DNA from: Flavobacteriales bacterium
Lineage (GTDB): Bacteria > Bacteroidota > Bacteroidia > Flavobacteriales_C > GCA-002722245
Reading direction: 5' to 3'
DNA length: 64,000 bases
Assembly (NCBI GenBank): GCA_947444925.1
Contig: CANFBW010000005.1
Coordinates: 23,601-87,600, forward strand
The position numbers and the translations under genes were made by a program. A model generated the notes under the pieces. The model had not been told where the DNA came from and did no database searches. It saw only the letters and a list, made by a program, of their open reading frames with translations. Below are positions 1-8,587 of the stretch, piece after piece; position 1 is the stretch's first letter, and each line of letters starts with the position of its first letter.

Positions 1-273
1 CAAATGTATTTGCCTTCTGCTGATTTTCCCGACGTAAACGACGATGGCAATGTATTGGAATTACTGAATTATAAAGTATACGACAAAGACGCGGGTTATT
101 TGGGAGAGGTTACTGAAATCAACGATTCAACTGCTCAAACTTTGATCACCATAAAAAACAATAGAAGCGAAGTGTTGATTCCGTTGGTAGATGAATTCAT
201 CGATTCAATTGATGCTGAGAAAAAAGAAATTCATGTTTCGGTACCCGAAGATCTGTTGCGATTAAATGAATAA
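1..273 (+). CDS. rimM: Ribosome maturation factor RimM, C-terminal part (5' end outside window)
   Basis: RimM binds ribosomal protein uS19 and assists maturation of the head of the 30S subunit. Only about the last 90 residues are inside the window; the frame is open to base 1, so the start lies upstream. What is visible is the PRC-barrel half: a VYDKDAGYLGEV strand, a run ending in RSEVLIPLVDEFI, and the closing strand with IHVSVPEDLL, which is typical of RimM C-termini. Family members are about 170 residues, so roughly half is missing. The stop overlaps the next gene by 8 bases, which suggests co-translation. In Bacteroidota rimM usually follows rpsP, which would be off the left edge. The identification rests on the C-terminal pattern only. 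Confidence 0.85.
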   Translation, partial: QMYLPSADFPDVNDDGNVLELLNYKVYDKDAGYLGEVTEINDSTAQTLITIKNNRSEVLIPLVDEFIDSIDAEKKEIHVSVPEDLLRLNE

Positions 274-991
274 AAACAGCTCAAAATACGAAGCCTTTCG
301 CTTCAAAAAATTCACAATACAACACAAGCTGTGCTCCATGAAAGTGGGTATTGACGGCGTTTTACTTGGCGCCTGGGCCAACTGCAATGATTGTGAAAAT
401 ATTTTAGATGTAGGAACAGGCAGCGGCTTAATTGCATTGATGCTAGCGCAGCGCAATCCTACAGCACAAATTCAAGCAATAGAAATTGAGCACTCCGCCT
501 ACCTGCAAACACAAATCAATTTCAACGCATCGCCTTGGGCATCGCGACTGAGCGCAGAAGAATGTGATTTCACGAAATTTAGTAGTGACGTAAAATTTGA
601 TTTAATCATCAGCAATCCTCCTTATTTTTCAAACAGCTATTTGAGTGGAAATAACGCACGTGATATCGCGCGACACACGCTAACATTAAGCATCAATAAC
701 TTGATAGAACACGCAGCCTCATTGCTTTCTGATCGAGGTAAAATTTGTTTAATATATCCTTTTGAAAGCACGAGCGAATTAGAATTCAATGTTGCTAAAA
801 TGGACTTATCAATAAAAAAACTTACTTTAGTTAAACCCAACAGCAGAAAATCCCCAAAAAGAATCTTGGTTGAAATCACCAAAAAAACAACACTAAAATG
901 CGTGAACGACGAATTACTTATTCATTTACACAATGGTGAATACGCATCGGAGTTCATTGAATTGACAAAGGATTTTTACATCAAGTTTTAA
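266..991 (+). CDS. trmN6: tRNA1(Val) (adenine(37)-N6)-methyltransferase
   Basis: A 241-aa SAM-dependent methyltransferase of the TrmN6/YfiC family, which methylates N6 of A37 in tRNA-Val. The SAM-binding loop is visible as LDVGTGSGLIALML near residues 48-61, followed by an acidic residue in IEIE at the end of the next strand. The N6-adenine methyltransferase catalytic motif is present as SNPPYF near residues 115-120. The N-terminus (FRFKKFTIQH, then SMKVGIDGVLLGAW) matches the family signature in which MKVGTDGVLLG precedes the SAM fold. The start overlaps rimM by 8 bases and the next gene starts directly at the base after the stop, so the three genes may be one transcript. Length is normal for the family. 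Confidence 0.9.
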   Translation: MNKNSSKYEAFRFKKFTIQHKLCSMKVGIDGVLLGAWANCNDCENILDVGTGSGLIALMLAQRNPTAQIQAIEIEHSAYLQTQINFNASPWASRLSAEECDFTKFSSDVKFDLIISNPPYFSNSYLSGNNARDIARHTLTLSINNLIEHAASLLSDRGKICLIYPFESTSELEFNVAKMDLSIKKLTLVKPNSRKSPKRILVEITKKTTLKCVNDELLIHLHNGEYASEFIELTKDFYIKF

Positions 992-2515
992 ATGAAAGAA
1001 CTTAAAACCATATTTTTCATTTTACTCAACGTCTCCACTTTGGTGTCATGGGCGCAAATCAACTGTACTATAAGCGTGGCTGATTCTGTAGAAATTTGTG
1101 AAGGCGAATCAATTCAGTTGCTAACATCAGGAACTATATACGAATTCAACTGGTCGAAAAAATCAGGATTAAACGACTCTACAATACCCAATCCAATTGC
1201 TTCTCCTGCAAGCACTACAAAATATTACGTCACCAATCGATATCTATTTCCAACTGAGAGTATAATCAATGGCGATTTTGAAAATGGAAATACTGATTTC
1301 ACTAGTCAATATGTTCAAAAATGCATCAACGGCAGAATGGACTGGGGGGCTTATTGCATAAGCAAAGTTTCAAATATTTTTTGGAATGGTTGGGGAGATT
1401 GTTCTGATCACACCAATGGTTTGGGAAACATGATGGTGATGGATGCTGCTGTTGCAGCTGGAGTTGGTATTTGGTGTGAAACTTTGCCAATCAATCAAAA
1501 TACCGATTATCAATTTACAACTTGGGTAACTTCTATGGTTTCACTAAATCCCGCTTTACTACAATTTTCAATTAACAATAAAGTATTGGATCAGCCTTTT
1601 CGTGCGGCAAGTGAAGTTTGTAAATGGAAGGAATTTTATGCTCTTTGGAATTCAGGTTCTGCCACCTCAGCGGAAATATGTGTGATTAATCAAAATACGG
1701 AAGATCAGGGTAACGACTTCGCCTTAGATGACATTTCATTTAAATCCATTTGCGTAAGTACCGATAGCATTGTAGTACAAGTTCATCCTCAGGTTTCAGT
1801 AGAACTTGGAGGTGATAAAATAGTGTGTGAAGGAGATTCAATTTTGATAGACACGAAACTCCCTTCAAACTATATTTACAATTGGTCAACTCCAAGCGGA
1901 CCTAATGCCAAAAGCATATGGGTAACGAAAACAGGAACCTATTCCGTTGACGTAGACAACGGGCTTGGATGCACCGACAATGACGCCATCACTCTAACGC
2001 CTATTGAAAACCCAATAAATACGCTAGAAAAAGACACAACAATTTGTTTTGCTTTTCTCCCCGAATTTGAATTACATGGTGGAAGTGCGCTCAAATACAT
2101 TTGGTCAACAGGTGATACTTCCGCTACCATTTCAGTGGCAGATAGTGGACAATATATTTTAACATTATACAACGGTAAAAACTGCAGCATCATCGACACT
2201 GTTAACATTGAGAATTATTGCAATCCAACCTTCTTTTACATTCCCAACTCCTTTACGCCAAATGGAGATGGCATCAACGATGTTTTTACAGTGAAAGGAG
2301 AATACCTTTACATTTTTAAATTGTCGATTTTCAGTCGCTGGGGAGAATTGCTTTTTGAAACTACTAACCCCGAAAAAGAATGGGATGGCAACGGGCCAAA
2401 AGGTGCCGCACCAACAGATATTTATGTTGTTTTATACGAATACGAAGGGCTTTCGCCAAATACTTTACACAGAATAAAAGAACGTAAACATACACACCTT
2501 AGTTTGATCAGATAA
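992..2515 (+). CDS. T9SS type B sorting domain-containing secreted protein (gliding motility-associated C-terminal domain)
   Basis: A 507-aa exported protein. A Sec signal peptide ends near residue 22 (VSWAQ). Around residues 30-85 there is an Ig-like unit of the kind SIQLLTSG...FNWSKKSGL..IPNP..SP.STTKYYV. A middle domain (about 88-250) contains conserved Trp and Cys residues and resembles a carbohydrate-binding-like jelly roll, but I cannot name it. Two further Ig-like units follow (about 265-410). The C-terminus, from FYIPNSFTPNGDGIND to the end, is the CHU_C/type B sorting domain, with FSRWGELLFE and EWDG. Type B proteins are exported by T9SS and often serve in adhesion or gliding. It starts immediately after trmN6, an odd partner, and its last 8 bases overlap the convergent saccharopine dehydrogenase gene. 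No catalytic domain is recognised. Confidence 0.85.
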   Translation: MKELKTIFFILLNVSTLVSWAQINCTISVADSVEICEGESIQLLTSGTIYEFNWSKKSGLNDSTIPNPIASPASTTKYYVTNRYLFPTESIINGDFENGNTDFTSQYVQKCINGRMDWGAYCISKVSNIFWNGWGDCSDHTNGLGNMMVMDAAVAAGVGIWCETLPINQNTDYQFTTWVTSMVSLNPALLQFSINNKVLDQPFRAASEVCKWKEFYALWNSGSATSAEICVINQNTEDQGNDFALDDISFKSICVSTDSIVVQVHPQVSVELGGDKIVCEGDSILIDTKLPSNYIYNWSTPSGPNAKSIWVTKTGTYSVDVDNGLGCTDNDAITLTPIENPINTLEKDTTICFAFLPEFELHGGSALKYIWSTGDTSATISVADSGQYILTLYNGKNCSIIDTVNIENYCNPTFFYIPNSFTPNGDGINDVFTVKGEYLYIFKLSIFSRWGELLFETTNPEKEWDGNGPKGAAPTDIYVVLYEYEGLSPNTLHRIKERKHTHLSLIR

Positions 2516-3839
2516 TTTGTTTGTCAATAAAATGGATGCCGTATTTTTTCAGTTCCAACAAAATAGGCGCATATACTTCTTGCTCAACAGGCACTAAAAC
2601 ACCTCGGTTTTTGATATCGCCATTCAACAGCATTTTCGCAACAATAGCAACAGGCAATCCAACGGTTTTAGCCATAGCTGTTTTGTGTCCGTCGTCGCCC
2701 TCCACCACCAAATACGAATGCAACTCCTTCATTTCATTGTTGATTTTGTAGTTGAAACGGTGAAACAAGATGATCATGTCTTTGTCATTTTGATTCAACT
2801 GCCATTTCTTCTCCAAGATATGCTGCAAAATCTGCGCAGGACTAGCATTTTTCAGCGTAATTCTCTCATTGCTAAAAATCCCGGTGTACTCAAGTTTTTC
2901 CCAAATATCAACGTCGTCTTGCTCAAGTTTCAAATAGTATTTCAGCTTCAATTCTACCGAATCATGCTTGTTGTAAGCCAAAAATAAATTGATGAATTGA
3001 CGATGCGTCATTTTATCTGAATCAGTAATTTGATACGAGTCATCCGTCATGCCCAGCTGCACAAATAAATCCCAGGCTCGACAAAATCCTAGGCGACGCA
3101 GCGTTCCTCTAAAAATAGTTTTGATACCGTGCAAACCATAAATATCAATGTATTTTAAGGAGTCGCGATTGGCATAACCTTCAAACTTGCCATAACCTTC
3201 AACATCAATCACCTCGGTGCGGCGAAATAATTTATGGTAGGGAATATATTTATAACTTCCTTCTTGCAAAAACTTCGCAGCCCCCCCTTGGCCCGCCACT
3301 ATCACATTTCGCGGGTTCCAAGTAAACTTATAGCGCCACGGATTGCTGTCACTTTCTGGAGCAATCAAGCCACCACAAAAAGATTCAAAACCATGTATAA
3401 TAGCCCCTTGCGCCCTCAATTCATCAATGATCTTCATGGCTGACATATGGTCGAGCCCTGGATCAAGTCCCGCTTCATTCATGAATACCAAACCCGCTGC
3501 CTTCACCTCCGCATCCATTGCCATCATTTCTGGAGAAACATAGGATGCCGTAACCAAGTTTTTTTTGTATTTCAAACAAAGCTGTGCAATCTCCAAATGA
3601 CAATTGGCGGGCAACATAGAAATAACCACATCTGCCACTCGCACCAATTCTTCTTTAACATTGTTGACATTCAAATCAATAAAACGAAAAGAGGAATGAC
3701 CTTGAACAATGTCCATCGCCAGCTCCAACGACAAATCTGCCACAGTAATTTCCCATTGCTGCGCCACAGCATGTTCCTTAAAATATTCAAGCAGTACCGA
3801 ACTGCTCCTGCCTGCGCCCAACAATACAATGTGCTTCAT
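2508..3839 (-). CDS. Saccharopine dehydrogenase family protein
   Basis: A 443-aa NAD(P)-dependent oxidoreductase. The N-terminal Rossmann motif is IVLLGAGRSSSVLLEY (residues 4-19), followed by an acidic end of strand 2 (VADLS). The middle holds the saccharopine dehydrogenase C-terminal-type domain, with LDPGLDHMSAMKIID near residues 120-135 and FCGGLIAPE.DSNPW.YKFTWNPRNV. This architecture is that of saccharopine reductase (LYS9-like) enzymes, which act between saccharopine and the glutamate plus 2-aminoadipate semialdehyde pair in lysine metabolism. Bacteroidota carry such genes widely, so lysine degradation is a reasonable role but is inference. It is transcribed alone, convergent with the T9SS gene (8-base overlap of the two 3' ends) and divergent from rpoD. 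Confidence 0.85.
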   Translation of the reverse strand: MKHIVLLGAGRSSSVLLEYFKEHAVAQQWEITVADLSLELAMDIVQGHSSFRFIDLNVNNVKEELVRVADVVISMLPANCHLEIAQLCLKYKKNLVTASYVSPEMMAMDAEVKAAGLVFMNEAGLDPGLDHMSAMKIIDELRAQGAIIHGFESFCGGLIAPESDSNPWRYKFTWNPRNVIVAGQGGAAKFLQEGSYKYIPYHKLFRRTEVIDVEGYGKFEGYANRDSLKYIDIYGLHGIKTIFRGTLRRLGFCRAWDLFVQLGMTDDSYQITDSDKMTHRQFINLFLAYNKHDSVELKLKYYLKLEQDDVDIWEKLEYTGIFSNERITLKNASPAQILQHILEKKWQLNQNDKDMIILFHRFNYKINNEMKELHSYLVVEGDDGHKTAMAKTVGLPVAIVAKMLLNGDIKNRGVLVPVEQEVYAPILLELKKYGIHFIDKQII

Positions 3840-4001
3840 GCTCTACTTTTTTTTTAAATCTACTGATTTGCGCTTTCCGATCAAAGGAGAACTGTTGTTA
3901 ATTAAAATTTCATTTTATCGAAACTAAAATCACTTCGCTCACGTTTCGATAGACAGACGCATTTACACTACGAACAACTAATTTCTTAATACAAACTACC
4001 C

Positions 4002-4871
4002 ATGAGACAACTTAAAATCAGCAAACAGGTTACCAATAGAGAAACCATTTCTTTGGATAAGTATCTGCATGAAATCAGCAAGGAAGGTCTTATAACTGCC
4101 GAACAAGAAGTTGAACTGGCCATTAAAATAAAAGCCGGTGACGCAGCAGCGTTAGAAAAACTAACACGTGCCAATCTTCGATTTGTTGTATCGGTATCTA
4201 AGCAATATCAAAATCAAGGCTTGACTTTACCCGACTTAATCAACGAAGGGAATCTTGGACTGATTAAAGCCGCGCAACGCTTTGACGAAACGCGAGGATT
4301 TAAATTCATCTCCTATGCGGTATGGTGGATTCGTCAATCCATTTTGCAGGCCTTGGCAGAGCAAGCGCGTATTGTAAGATTACCACTCAATAAAATCGGT
4401 GCGATCAATAAAATAAACAAAACATTTTCACAACTTGAACAGGAATTTGAACGCGAGCCATCTGCCGACGAAATCGCTTTTGCGCTTGACCTTCCCGTAG
4501 AAGAAGTGCGAGAATCACTGAAAAGCAATTCACGCCACGTATCCATGGACGCTCCATTGCAAGAAGGAGACGATGCCGGAAACATGTACGATTTGATGAC
4601 GAGCAATGACAGTCCGCGTCCCGATCACCAATTGCTCGACGATTCACTCAAAGAAGAAATCAAAAGAACCCTCGATACCTTAGCGCCAAGAGAAGCCGAC
4701 GTGATTACCTTGTATTTCGGATTGGGCACTGACAACCAATCATTGACGCTTGAAGAAATTGGCGAGAAATTCGATTTAACAAGAGAACGTGTGCGCCAAA
4801 TCAAAGAGAAAGCTTTGCGCCGTCTTAAACACACCTCTCGCAGCAACATATTGGTAAAATACTTGGGATAA
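4002..4871 (+). CDS. rpoD: RNA polymerase primary sigma factor (sigma-70, RpoD/SigA)
   Basis: A 289-aa sigma-70 factor. Region 1.2 is at the N-terminus ([22 protein letters not shown]), region 2 contains the core-binding and -10 recognition helix ([20 protein letters not shown], then [15 protein letters not shown]), region 3 follows, and region 4.2 ends the protein ([20 protein letters not shown], then KALRRLKH). Region 1.1 is absent, as is normal in Bacteroidota primary sigma factors, which read the TAnnTTTG promoter found repeatedly in this window. Upstream lie 162 bases shared with the divergent saccharopine dehydrogenase gene; I see no clear -7 box there. A strong intrinsic terminator follows 20 bases after the stop, so the gene is monocistronic. 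Confidence 0.95.
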   Translation: MRQLKISKQVTNRETISLDKYLHEISKEGLITAEQEVELAIKIKAGDAAALEKLTRANLRFVVSVSKQYQNQGLTLPDLINEGNLGLIKAAQRFDETRGFKFISYAVWWIRQSILQALAEQARIVRLPLNKIGAINKINKTFSQLEQEFEREPSADEIAFALDLPVEEVRESLKSNSRHVSMDAPLQEGDDAGNMYDLMTSNDSPRPDHQLLDDSLKEEIKRTLDTLAPREADVITLYFGLGTDNQSLTLEEIGEKFDLTRERVRQIKEKALRRLKHTSRSNILVKYLG

Positions 4872-4892
4872 CAACATCCCACTTTTCTGATC

Positions 4893-4926
4893 AAAGAGTC
4901 GCGTCCAAAACCGCGACTCTTTTTTT
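4893..4926 (+). terminator. Rho-independent terminator of rpoD
   Basis: A perfect 11-bp inverted repeat (AAAGAGTCGCG at 4893-4903 with its complement at 4912-4922) around an 8-base loop, running into an uninterrupted T tract to 4927. It lies 22 bases after the rpoD stop. Confidence 0.9.
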
Positions 4927-4975
4927 TGGTTAATAAAAACACAAAACTTTCAACTTTACAATTTGAAGTTCTTAT

Positions 4976-4983
4976 TACCTTTG
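4976..4983 (+). promoter_or_regulatory. Putative -7 box TACCTTTG upstream of rpe
   Basis: The eight bases match the Bacteroidota consensus TAnnTTTG exactly. No TTG lies at the expected 18-21 base spacing upstream, so the -33 element is weak or absent. The box ends only 11 bases before the rpe ATG, so a transcript from here would have a very short leader. Confidence 0.55.
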
Positions 4984-4994
4984 AAAAAAAACTC

Positions 4995-5645
4995 ATGGCC
5001 CATTTAATCGCTCCTTCTATACTTGCCGCTGATTTTGCCAACTTGAGCAAAGACATTGAATTGGTAAACAACAGCAATGCCGATTGGTTTCACCTCGACG
5101 TGATGGACGGCGAATTTGTACCCAACATCTCTTTTGGTTTGCCAGTGATTGAAGCCATCAAACGCCACGCAAAAAAAACATTGGACGTTCATTTGATGAT
5201 CATTCAACCCGATCGCTATATTTCAGCATTTAAAAAAGCTGGGGCCGATGTGCTCACCGTGCATTACGAAGCTTGTCCGCATTTGCACCGCACCATTCAA
5301 GCCATACAAGCCGAAGGCATGAAAGCCGGCGTAGCACTCAATCCTCACACTCCAGTTTCTGTGCTAGAAGATGTCATTCAAGACATTGACGTGGTATTAA
5401 TCATGTCGGTGAATCCTGGATTTGGCGGTCAGAAATTTATTGAAAAAACCTATGATAAAATAAAAAAATTAAAAGCACTTATTCAATCGTCGGGCAGCTC
5501 TGCCATAATTGAAATTGACGGTGGTGTTGGTCTAGGAAACTACAAACAACTAGTAGAATGTGGTGCGGATGTTTTGGTAGCAGGCAATTCTGTTTTCGCA
5601 GCAAAAGACCCCTTACAAGCGATCACTGAATTAAAAAAAATATAA
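4995..5645 (+). CDS. rpe: Ribulose-phosphate 3-epimerase
   Basis: Interconverts D-ribulose 5-phosphate and D-xylulose 5-phosphate in the pentose phosphate pathway. The 216-aa product is a standard-length TIM barrel. I chose the ATG at 4995 because the protein then begins MAHLIAPSILAADFANL, the family's conserved first strand; an in-frame ATG at 4926 would overlap the rpoD terminator. Conserved elements: HLDVMDGEFVPNISFG (metal and catalytic Asp/His), LDVHLMI, VLIMSVNPGFGGQKFI (phosphate loop) and EIDGGVG near the C-terminus (second catalytic Asp). It has its own short promoter region between the rpoD terminator and the start, and a hairpin terminator downstream. Confidence 0.95.
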   Translation: MAHLIAPSILAADFANLSKDIELVNNSNADWFHLDVMDGEFVPNISFGLPVIEAIKRHAKKTLDVHLMIIQPDRYISAFKKAGADVLTVHYEACPHLHRTIQAIQAEGMKAGVALNPHTPVSVLEDVIQDIDVVLIMSVNPGFGGQKFIEKTYDKIKKLKALIQSSGSSAIIEIDGGVGLGNYKQLVECGADVLVAGNSVFAAKDPLQAITELKKI

Positions 5646-5681
5646 AAGCAACTGCTGCAACAGCAGGCAATAGTTAAACCT

Positions 5682-5719
5682 AAAAAAGGCAGAGATTTTT
5701 AAAAATCTTTGCCTTTTTT
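5682..5719. terminator. Bidirectional intrinsic terminator between rpe and the CDGSH gene
   Basis: A long stem pairs 5682-5700 with 5701-5719 (AAAAAAGGCAGAGATTTTT against AAAAATCTTTGCCTTTTTT, one mismatch or wobble). Poly-A on the left and poly-T on the right allow termination of rpe on the plus strand and of the convergent CDGSH gene on the minus strand. A smaller CTGCTG/CAGCAG hairpin lies just upstream at about 5653-5667. Confidence 0.8.
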
Positions 5720-5784
5720 ATAGCCTTTAATAGACCTACAAAGCTGACTTTGCAAAGGCCATCATATCACGACGTTGCGAACCA

Positions 5785-6021
5785 CTACAACTTTGAATGT
5801 GCTCCATCGCAAAACGGAGCCTTTCCACTCGCTTTGCATCCGCACCACGCTACTTTTTTGGCTTCTGTAATTTCAGTAATTACTGGCGAAAATCCAGTGC
5901 CCTTGTGCGAACCATCGCAATAAGGTTGATTTTTACTTTCACCACACGCACACCATGCATATTTTCCTGGCTCAACATCCATTACAAATGGTTTTGTTTG
6001 AGCAATTTTCGGCTTATCCAT
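5785..6021 (-). CDS. CDGSH iron-sulfur domain protein (two CDGSH motifs)
   Basis: A 78-aa small protein made of two tandem CDGSH-type iron-sulfur motifs. The first is CACGESKNQPYCDGSH and the second CGCKASGKAPFCDGAH; both fit C-x-C-x2-S-x3-P-x-C-D-G-(S/A)-H, the three-Cys one-His ligand set for a 2Fe-2S cluster. Each motif should bind one cluster, so a monomer could carry two. Two-motif CDGSH proteins are known in bacteria and archaea; roles in redox or iron-sulfur handling are suspected but the cellular partner is unknown. It is a single gene, divergent from the broken pirin gene, with a 218-base intergenic region in which I see no convincing promoter. Confidence 0.9.
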   Translation of the reverse strand: MDKPKIAQTKPFVMDVEPGKYAWCACGESKNQPYCDGSHKGTGFSPVITEITEAKKVAWCGCKASGKAPFCDGAHSKL

Positions 6022-6239
6022 ATTTAAACTTTTAGAAAAAGATATGATTAAAAAAATTATCTATTGGAAAAGTAATATAAGTTTTTCAATTTTACTTGTA
6101 CAAACAATTATTGTTTTAACCAAGGAACAATTATTTGCATTGCAACGCATCTTTTTTTTCAAAACATCGACAAAACAGCATTACACAATAACACTTACTC
6201 CACTAATCATTAGTTTTAAAATACTTATACCGAAACAAA

Positions 6240-7262
6240 ATGAGCAAAGACACCATCCTAAAAATAAAAGCCTTGGGCTTTCCATGGGCAACACAAGATC
6301 CTTTTTTGTTTTGCGCGCACCACCGCGATGAATACCCTAAGGGCAATGATGCAATGGGACCCGACGCCTCATTGCGTGGCCGAAATATCGGACAAGACTT
6401 CACCATTAAAGACGGCTGGCGCATGTACCACGGCGAAACCATGCCCGGATTTCCGTATCACCCCCACCGCGGATTTGAAACCATCACCATTGTGAAGGAA
6501 GGCATCGTTGATCACAGCGATTCATTAGGAGCAGCCGGGCGCTTTGGCAGTGGCGACGTACAATGAATGACTGCTGGAAAAGGCGTTCAACATTCAGAAA
6601 TGTTTCCGCTTCTTAACCAAGACAAAACCAACCCTCTTGAGATTTTTCAGGTATGGCTCAACCTCCCAAAAGCCAGTAAATTTGCAGCACCACATTTTAA
6701 AATGCTTTGGAGCGACGCCATACCACTAATCCAAGAAAGCGACAACAATGGAAAAAAAACAGAAATAAATCTCATTGCCGGACAATTAAAACAACACCTT
6801 GCTCCAGCGCCAACGCCTGATTCTTGGGCCGCTGACGCGAACAATCAAGTAATGGTATTGACCATAAAAATGGAAGCAGAAGCAAAATGGACTTTACCAA
6901 AATCCGCTGCTTCGGTAAACCGCACACTTTACTTCTACAAAGGAAACGGCATGCGCATAGAAGGCGAAAACATCTCAGCCAACCATTCCATTCAAGTGCA
7001 ATCCGATCAAGACATTGCGCTTGAAGCTGGAGCTAACGACTGCTACCTGCTTGTGCTGCAAGGCAGAGCGATTGGCGAACTTGTTGCACAACACGGACCT
7101 TTTGTGATGAACACCATGCTCGAAATACAACAAGCCTTTCAAGAATACCAGCGCACTCAATTTGGTGGATGGCCTTGGCCCAAACGCGAACAAGCACACG
7201 ACCGCAGCGAAGGCCGTTTCGCCTTGCACGCTGATGGCAAAAATGAAACAAGAGATTTATAA
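6240..7262 (+). pseudogene. Pirin family protein interrupted by one in-frame TGA
   Basis: Two directly adjoining in-frame pieces encode one pirin: residues 1-108 (cupin strands with [14 protein letters not shown] and [18 protein letters not shown]) and the rest starting MTAGKGVQHSE. Pirins have the motif GDVQWMTAGxGxxHSE, so the TGA at 6564-6566 stands exactly where Trp (TGG) is expected. Everything after it stays conserved to the end, including a normal pirin C-terminal domain (NRTLYFYKGNGMRIEGENIS), so the change is recent, a sequencing error, or read through. Reassignment of TGA is unlikely because other genes here end in TGA (for example at 22612, 38763 and 57129). Pirins are metal-binding cupins; some have quercetinase activity. 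A terminator follows the stop. Confidence 0.85.
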
Positions 7263-7265
7263 ATA

Positions 7266-7302
7266 AAAACGGGACTCTTCTTTTTAAGAAAAGTCCCGTT
7301 TT
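7266..7302. terminator. Bidirectional terminator between the pirin gene and tRNA-Leu
   Basis: AAAACGGGACT at 7266-7276 pairs with AGTCCCGTTTT at 7292-7302; the loop can partly extend the stem. A-rich and T-rich flanks suit termination in both directions, for the pirin gene and for the minus-strand tRNA. Confidence 0.8.
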
Positions 7303-7303
7303 G

Positions 7304-7387
7304 TGCCCGGGAAGAGACTCGAACTCTCATGCCCTTACGAGCGCCACCCCCTCAAGATGGTACGTCTGCCAATTTCGCCACCCGGGC
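7304..7387 (-). tRNA. tRNA-Leu (anticodon GAG)
   Basis: Read on the minus strand, an 84-base tRNA with a 7-bp acceptor stem GCCCGGG/CCCGGGC, discriminator A, a D arm beginning TGGCGAAATTGGCAGACG, and anticodon stem CCATC/GGTGG around loop TTGAGGG, giving anticodon GAG. A long variable arm (GCGCTCGTAAGGGCAT type) marks it as class II, as expected for Leu. The T arm contains GTTCGAGTC. CCA is not encoded. It has a well-formed promoter directly upstream. Confidence 0.95.
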
Positions 7388-7399
7388 AGAATTGCTGGG

Positions 7400-7431
7400 C
7401 AAATGTAAGCATATCCCTGTAAAAAACTCAA
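7400..7431 (-). promoter_or_regulatory. Promoter of tRNA-Leu (TTG-N21-TACATTTG)
   Basis: On the minus strand TTG at 7431-7429 is followed after 21 bases by TACATTTG at 7407-7400, an exact TAnnTTTG -7 box with near-consensus spacing. The box ends 12 bases before the tRNA 5' end. Confidence 0.8.
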
Positions 7432-7465
7432 ATATCGATCACGATTTTCGCGAGCTCCTCCGAAA

Positions 7466-8092
7466 TCAAAGGAAATCAATCACGACTGGATCATTGTTCA
7501 TTTCATAATTTTCATTCAGCACAGCGCCATTTATACAATGCGTAGCGCCATTTTGCTGCCTTCCGTATGACTCGTGAATATGGCCAAAAAGAAAGTATTT
7601 AGGATTGATCCTTTCTACCGCCGCTGACAGCGCAGCGCAGCCTACCGACAATCCTGAAAATATTTGATCCAACATACCCTGCATCGGGCCGTGCGTCAAC
7701 AAAACATCAATATCATCGGGAATCAAATCCCATTGCTCTTTTATTTTTGCACCGTGCGATTTCATAAAAGCCCAATTCATGTATTCAGGTGTCCACGGAC
7801 TTCCCCAAATTTTCACGCCCTCTACTTCCGTCATTTCATCTTGAAGATAAATCACATTAGAAGGCAACATCGCTCTAAATTCAGCTGGATGATCTTGAAT
7901 AAAAAAATCATGATTACCGGCAATAAAAATTTTGTGTTTGAAAGGCTGCGCGCTAAACCAGAGTAAAAAATCTTGCACTTCTTCTCTACTTCCTCTTCCT
8001 GAAACATCACCAGCGTGCACCAAAACGTCACCGACAGGCAACATGACCTTTCGATGTTGGTTGTGTGTATCGGAAATAAAAACAATTTTCAT
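7466..8092 (-). CDS. Metallophosphoesterase (calcineurin-like, MPPED-type)
   Basis: A 208-aa binuclear-metal phosphoesterase. All family blocks are visible: FISDTHNQH at the N-terminus (DxH), VHAGDVSGRG (GD), FIAGNHDFFI (GNHD), LLTHGPMQGML (H) and FLFGHIHESYG (GHxH). The compact size and the THGP-x-G pattern resemble the MPPED1/UPF0046 group of predicted phosphodiesterases; the natural substrate cannot be told from sequence. It is the last gene of a likely minus-strand operon with the FKBP lipoprotein and a hypothetical protein; the gap to the upstream hypothetical gene is 21 bases. Upstream of the next transcript lies tRNA-Leu on the same strand. Confidence 0.85.
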   Translation of the reverse strand: MKIVFISDTHNQHRKVMLPVGDVLVHAGDVSGRGSREEVQDFLLWFSAQPFKHKIFIAGNHDFFIQDHPAEFRAMLPSNVIYLQDEMTEVEGVKIWGSPWTPEYMNWAFMKSHGAKIKEQWDLIPDDIDVLLTHGPMQGMLDQIFSGLSVGCAALSAAVERINPKYFLFGHIHESYGRQQNGATHCINGAVLNENYEMNNDPVVIDFL

Positions 8093-8113
8093 TCGCTCGG
8101 TTGAGCACGTAAA

Positions 8114-8587
8114 TTACGAATAAAAATAATGTTGTTCTAATCGCAACACCAATTTTTTAGCCACTTGCATGGCTTCCGTAAATTCATTCAATTTGGTTTT
8201 CACCTGCTTTACCTTTGCTGAATTATAGTAATAGCGGTAAGGCAAAACACAAAAATACAGCACTTTTTTGCTCAGCGGAAAATGCTTTACATCCTCGGTG
8301 CTTAAAGTCGGCTTGTTAAACTGAATTTCATTTAATGCGGTCACCAACTCCATCACTTCTTGCTCATAGCGCTGCGCATGAATATGCGTTAGCAACTTAC
8401 GGTAGTTGACCATCCATTTATCGATATGTGGATAGATGGGCGCATCCAAAGGAATGCCGTCCCAATAGTTTTTAAATCCAAAATAACGCTTCGACTCCTC
8501 GTCAACTTTTTTTGAAAAATTATCGAGATAGTTGACCTGATTTCTAATGTATTCAATGTCCTCCGCAATGTTCAACTTGCCTTCCAT
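8114..8587 (-). CDS. Hypothetical protein, 157 aa
   Basis: I do not recognise this family. The product is soluble-looking, rich in Lys, Tyr and Asp, without signal peptide or membrane segment. Predicted helices dominate, with a central conserved-looking Trp/Pro stretch (YWDGIPLDAPIYPHIDKW). Its ATG overlaps the TAA of the upstream FKBP gene by one base (TAATG), the strongest sign that it is real and translationally coupled to that gene. The coupling suggests a role linked to the FKBP lipoprotein or simple operon membership; no function is assigned. Confidence 0.7.
   Translation of the reverse strand: MEGKLNIAEDIEYIRNQVNYLDNFSKKVDEESKRYFGFKNYWDGIPLDAPIYPHIDKWMVNYRKLLTHIHAQRYEQEVMELVTALNEIQFNKPTLSTEDVKHFPLSKKVLYFCVLPYRYYYNSAKVKQVKTKLNEFTEAMQVAKKLVLRLEQHYFYS

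Noticed and set aside
6044..6331. Separate 95-aa plus-strand gene before the pirin gene
   Set aside because: It overlaps the pirin start in another frame, has low-complexity composition and no recognisable motif.
6240..7262. Stop-codon reassignment (TGA as Trp) or selenocysteine
   Set aside because: Several intact genes here terminate at TGA, and a Sec codon would not replace the conserved Trp of pirins; a point mutation or error is simpler.
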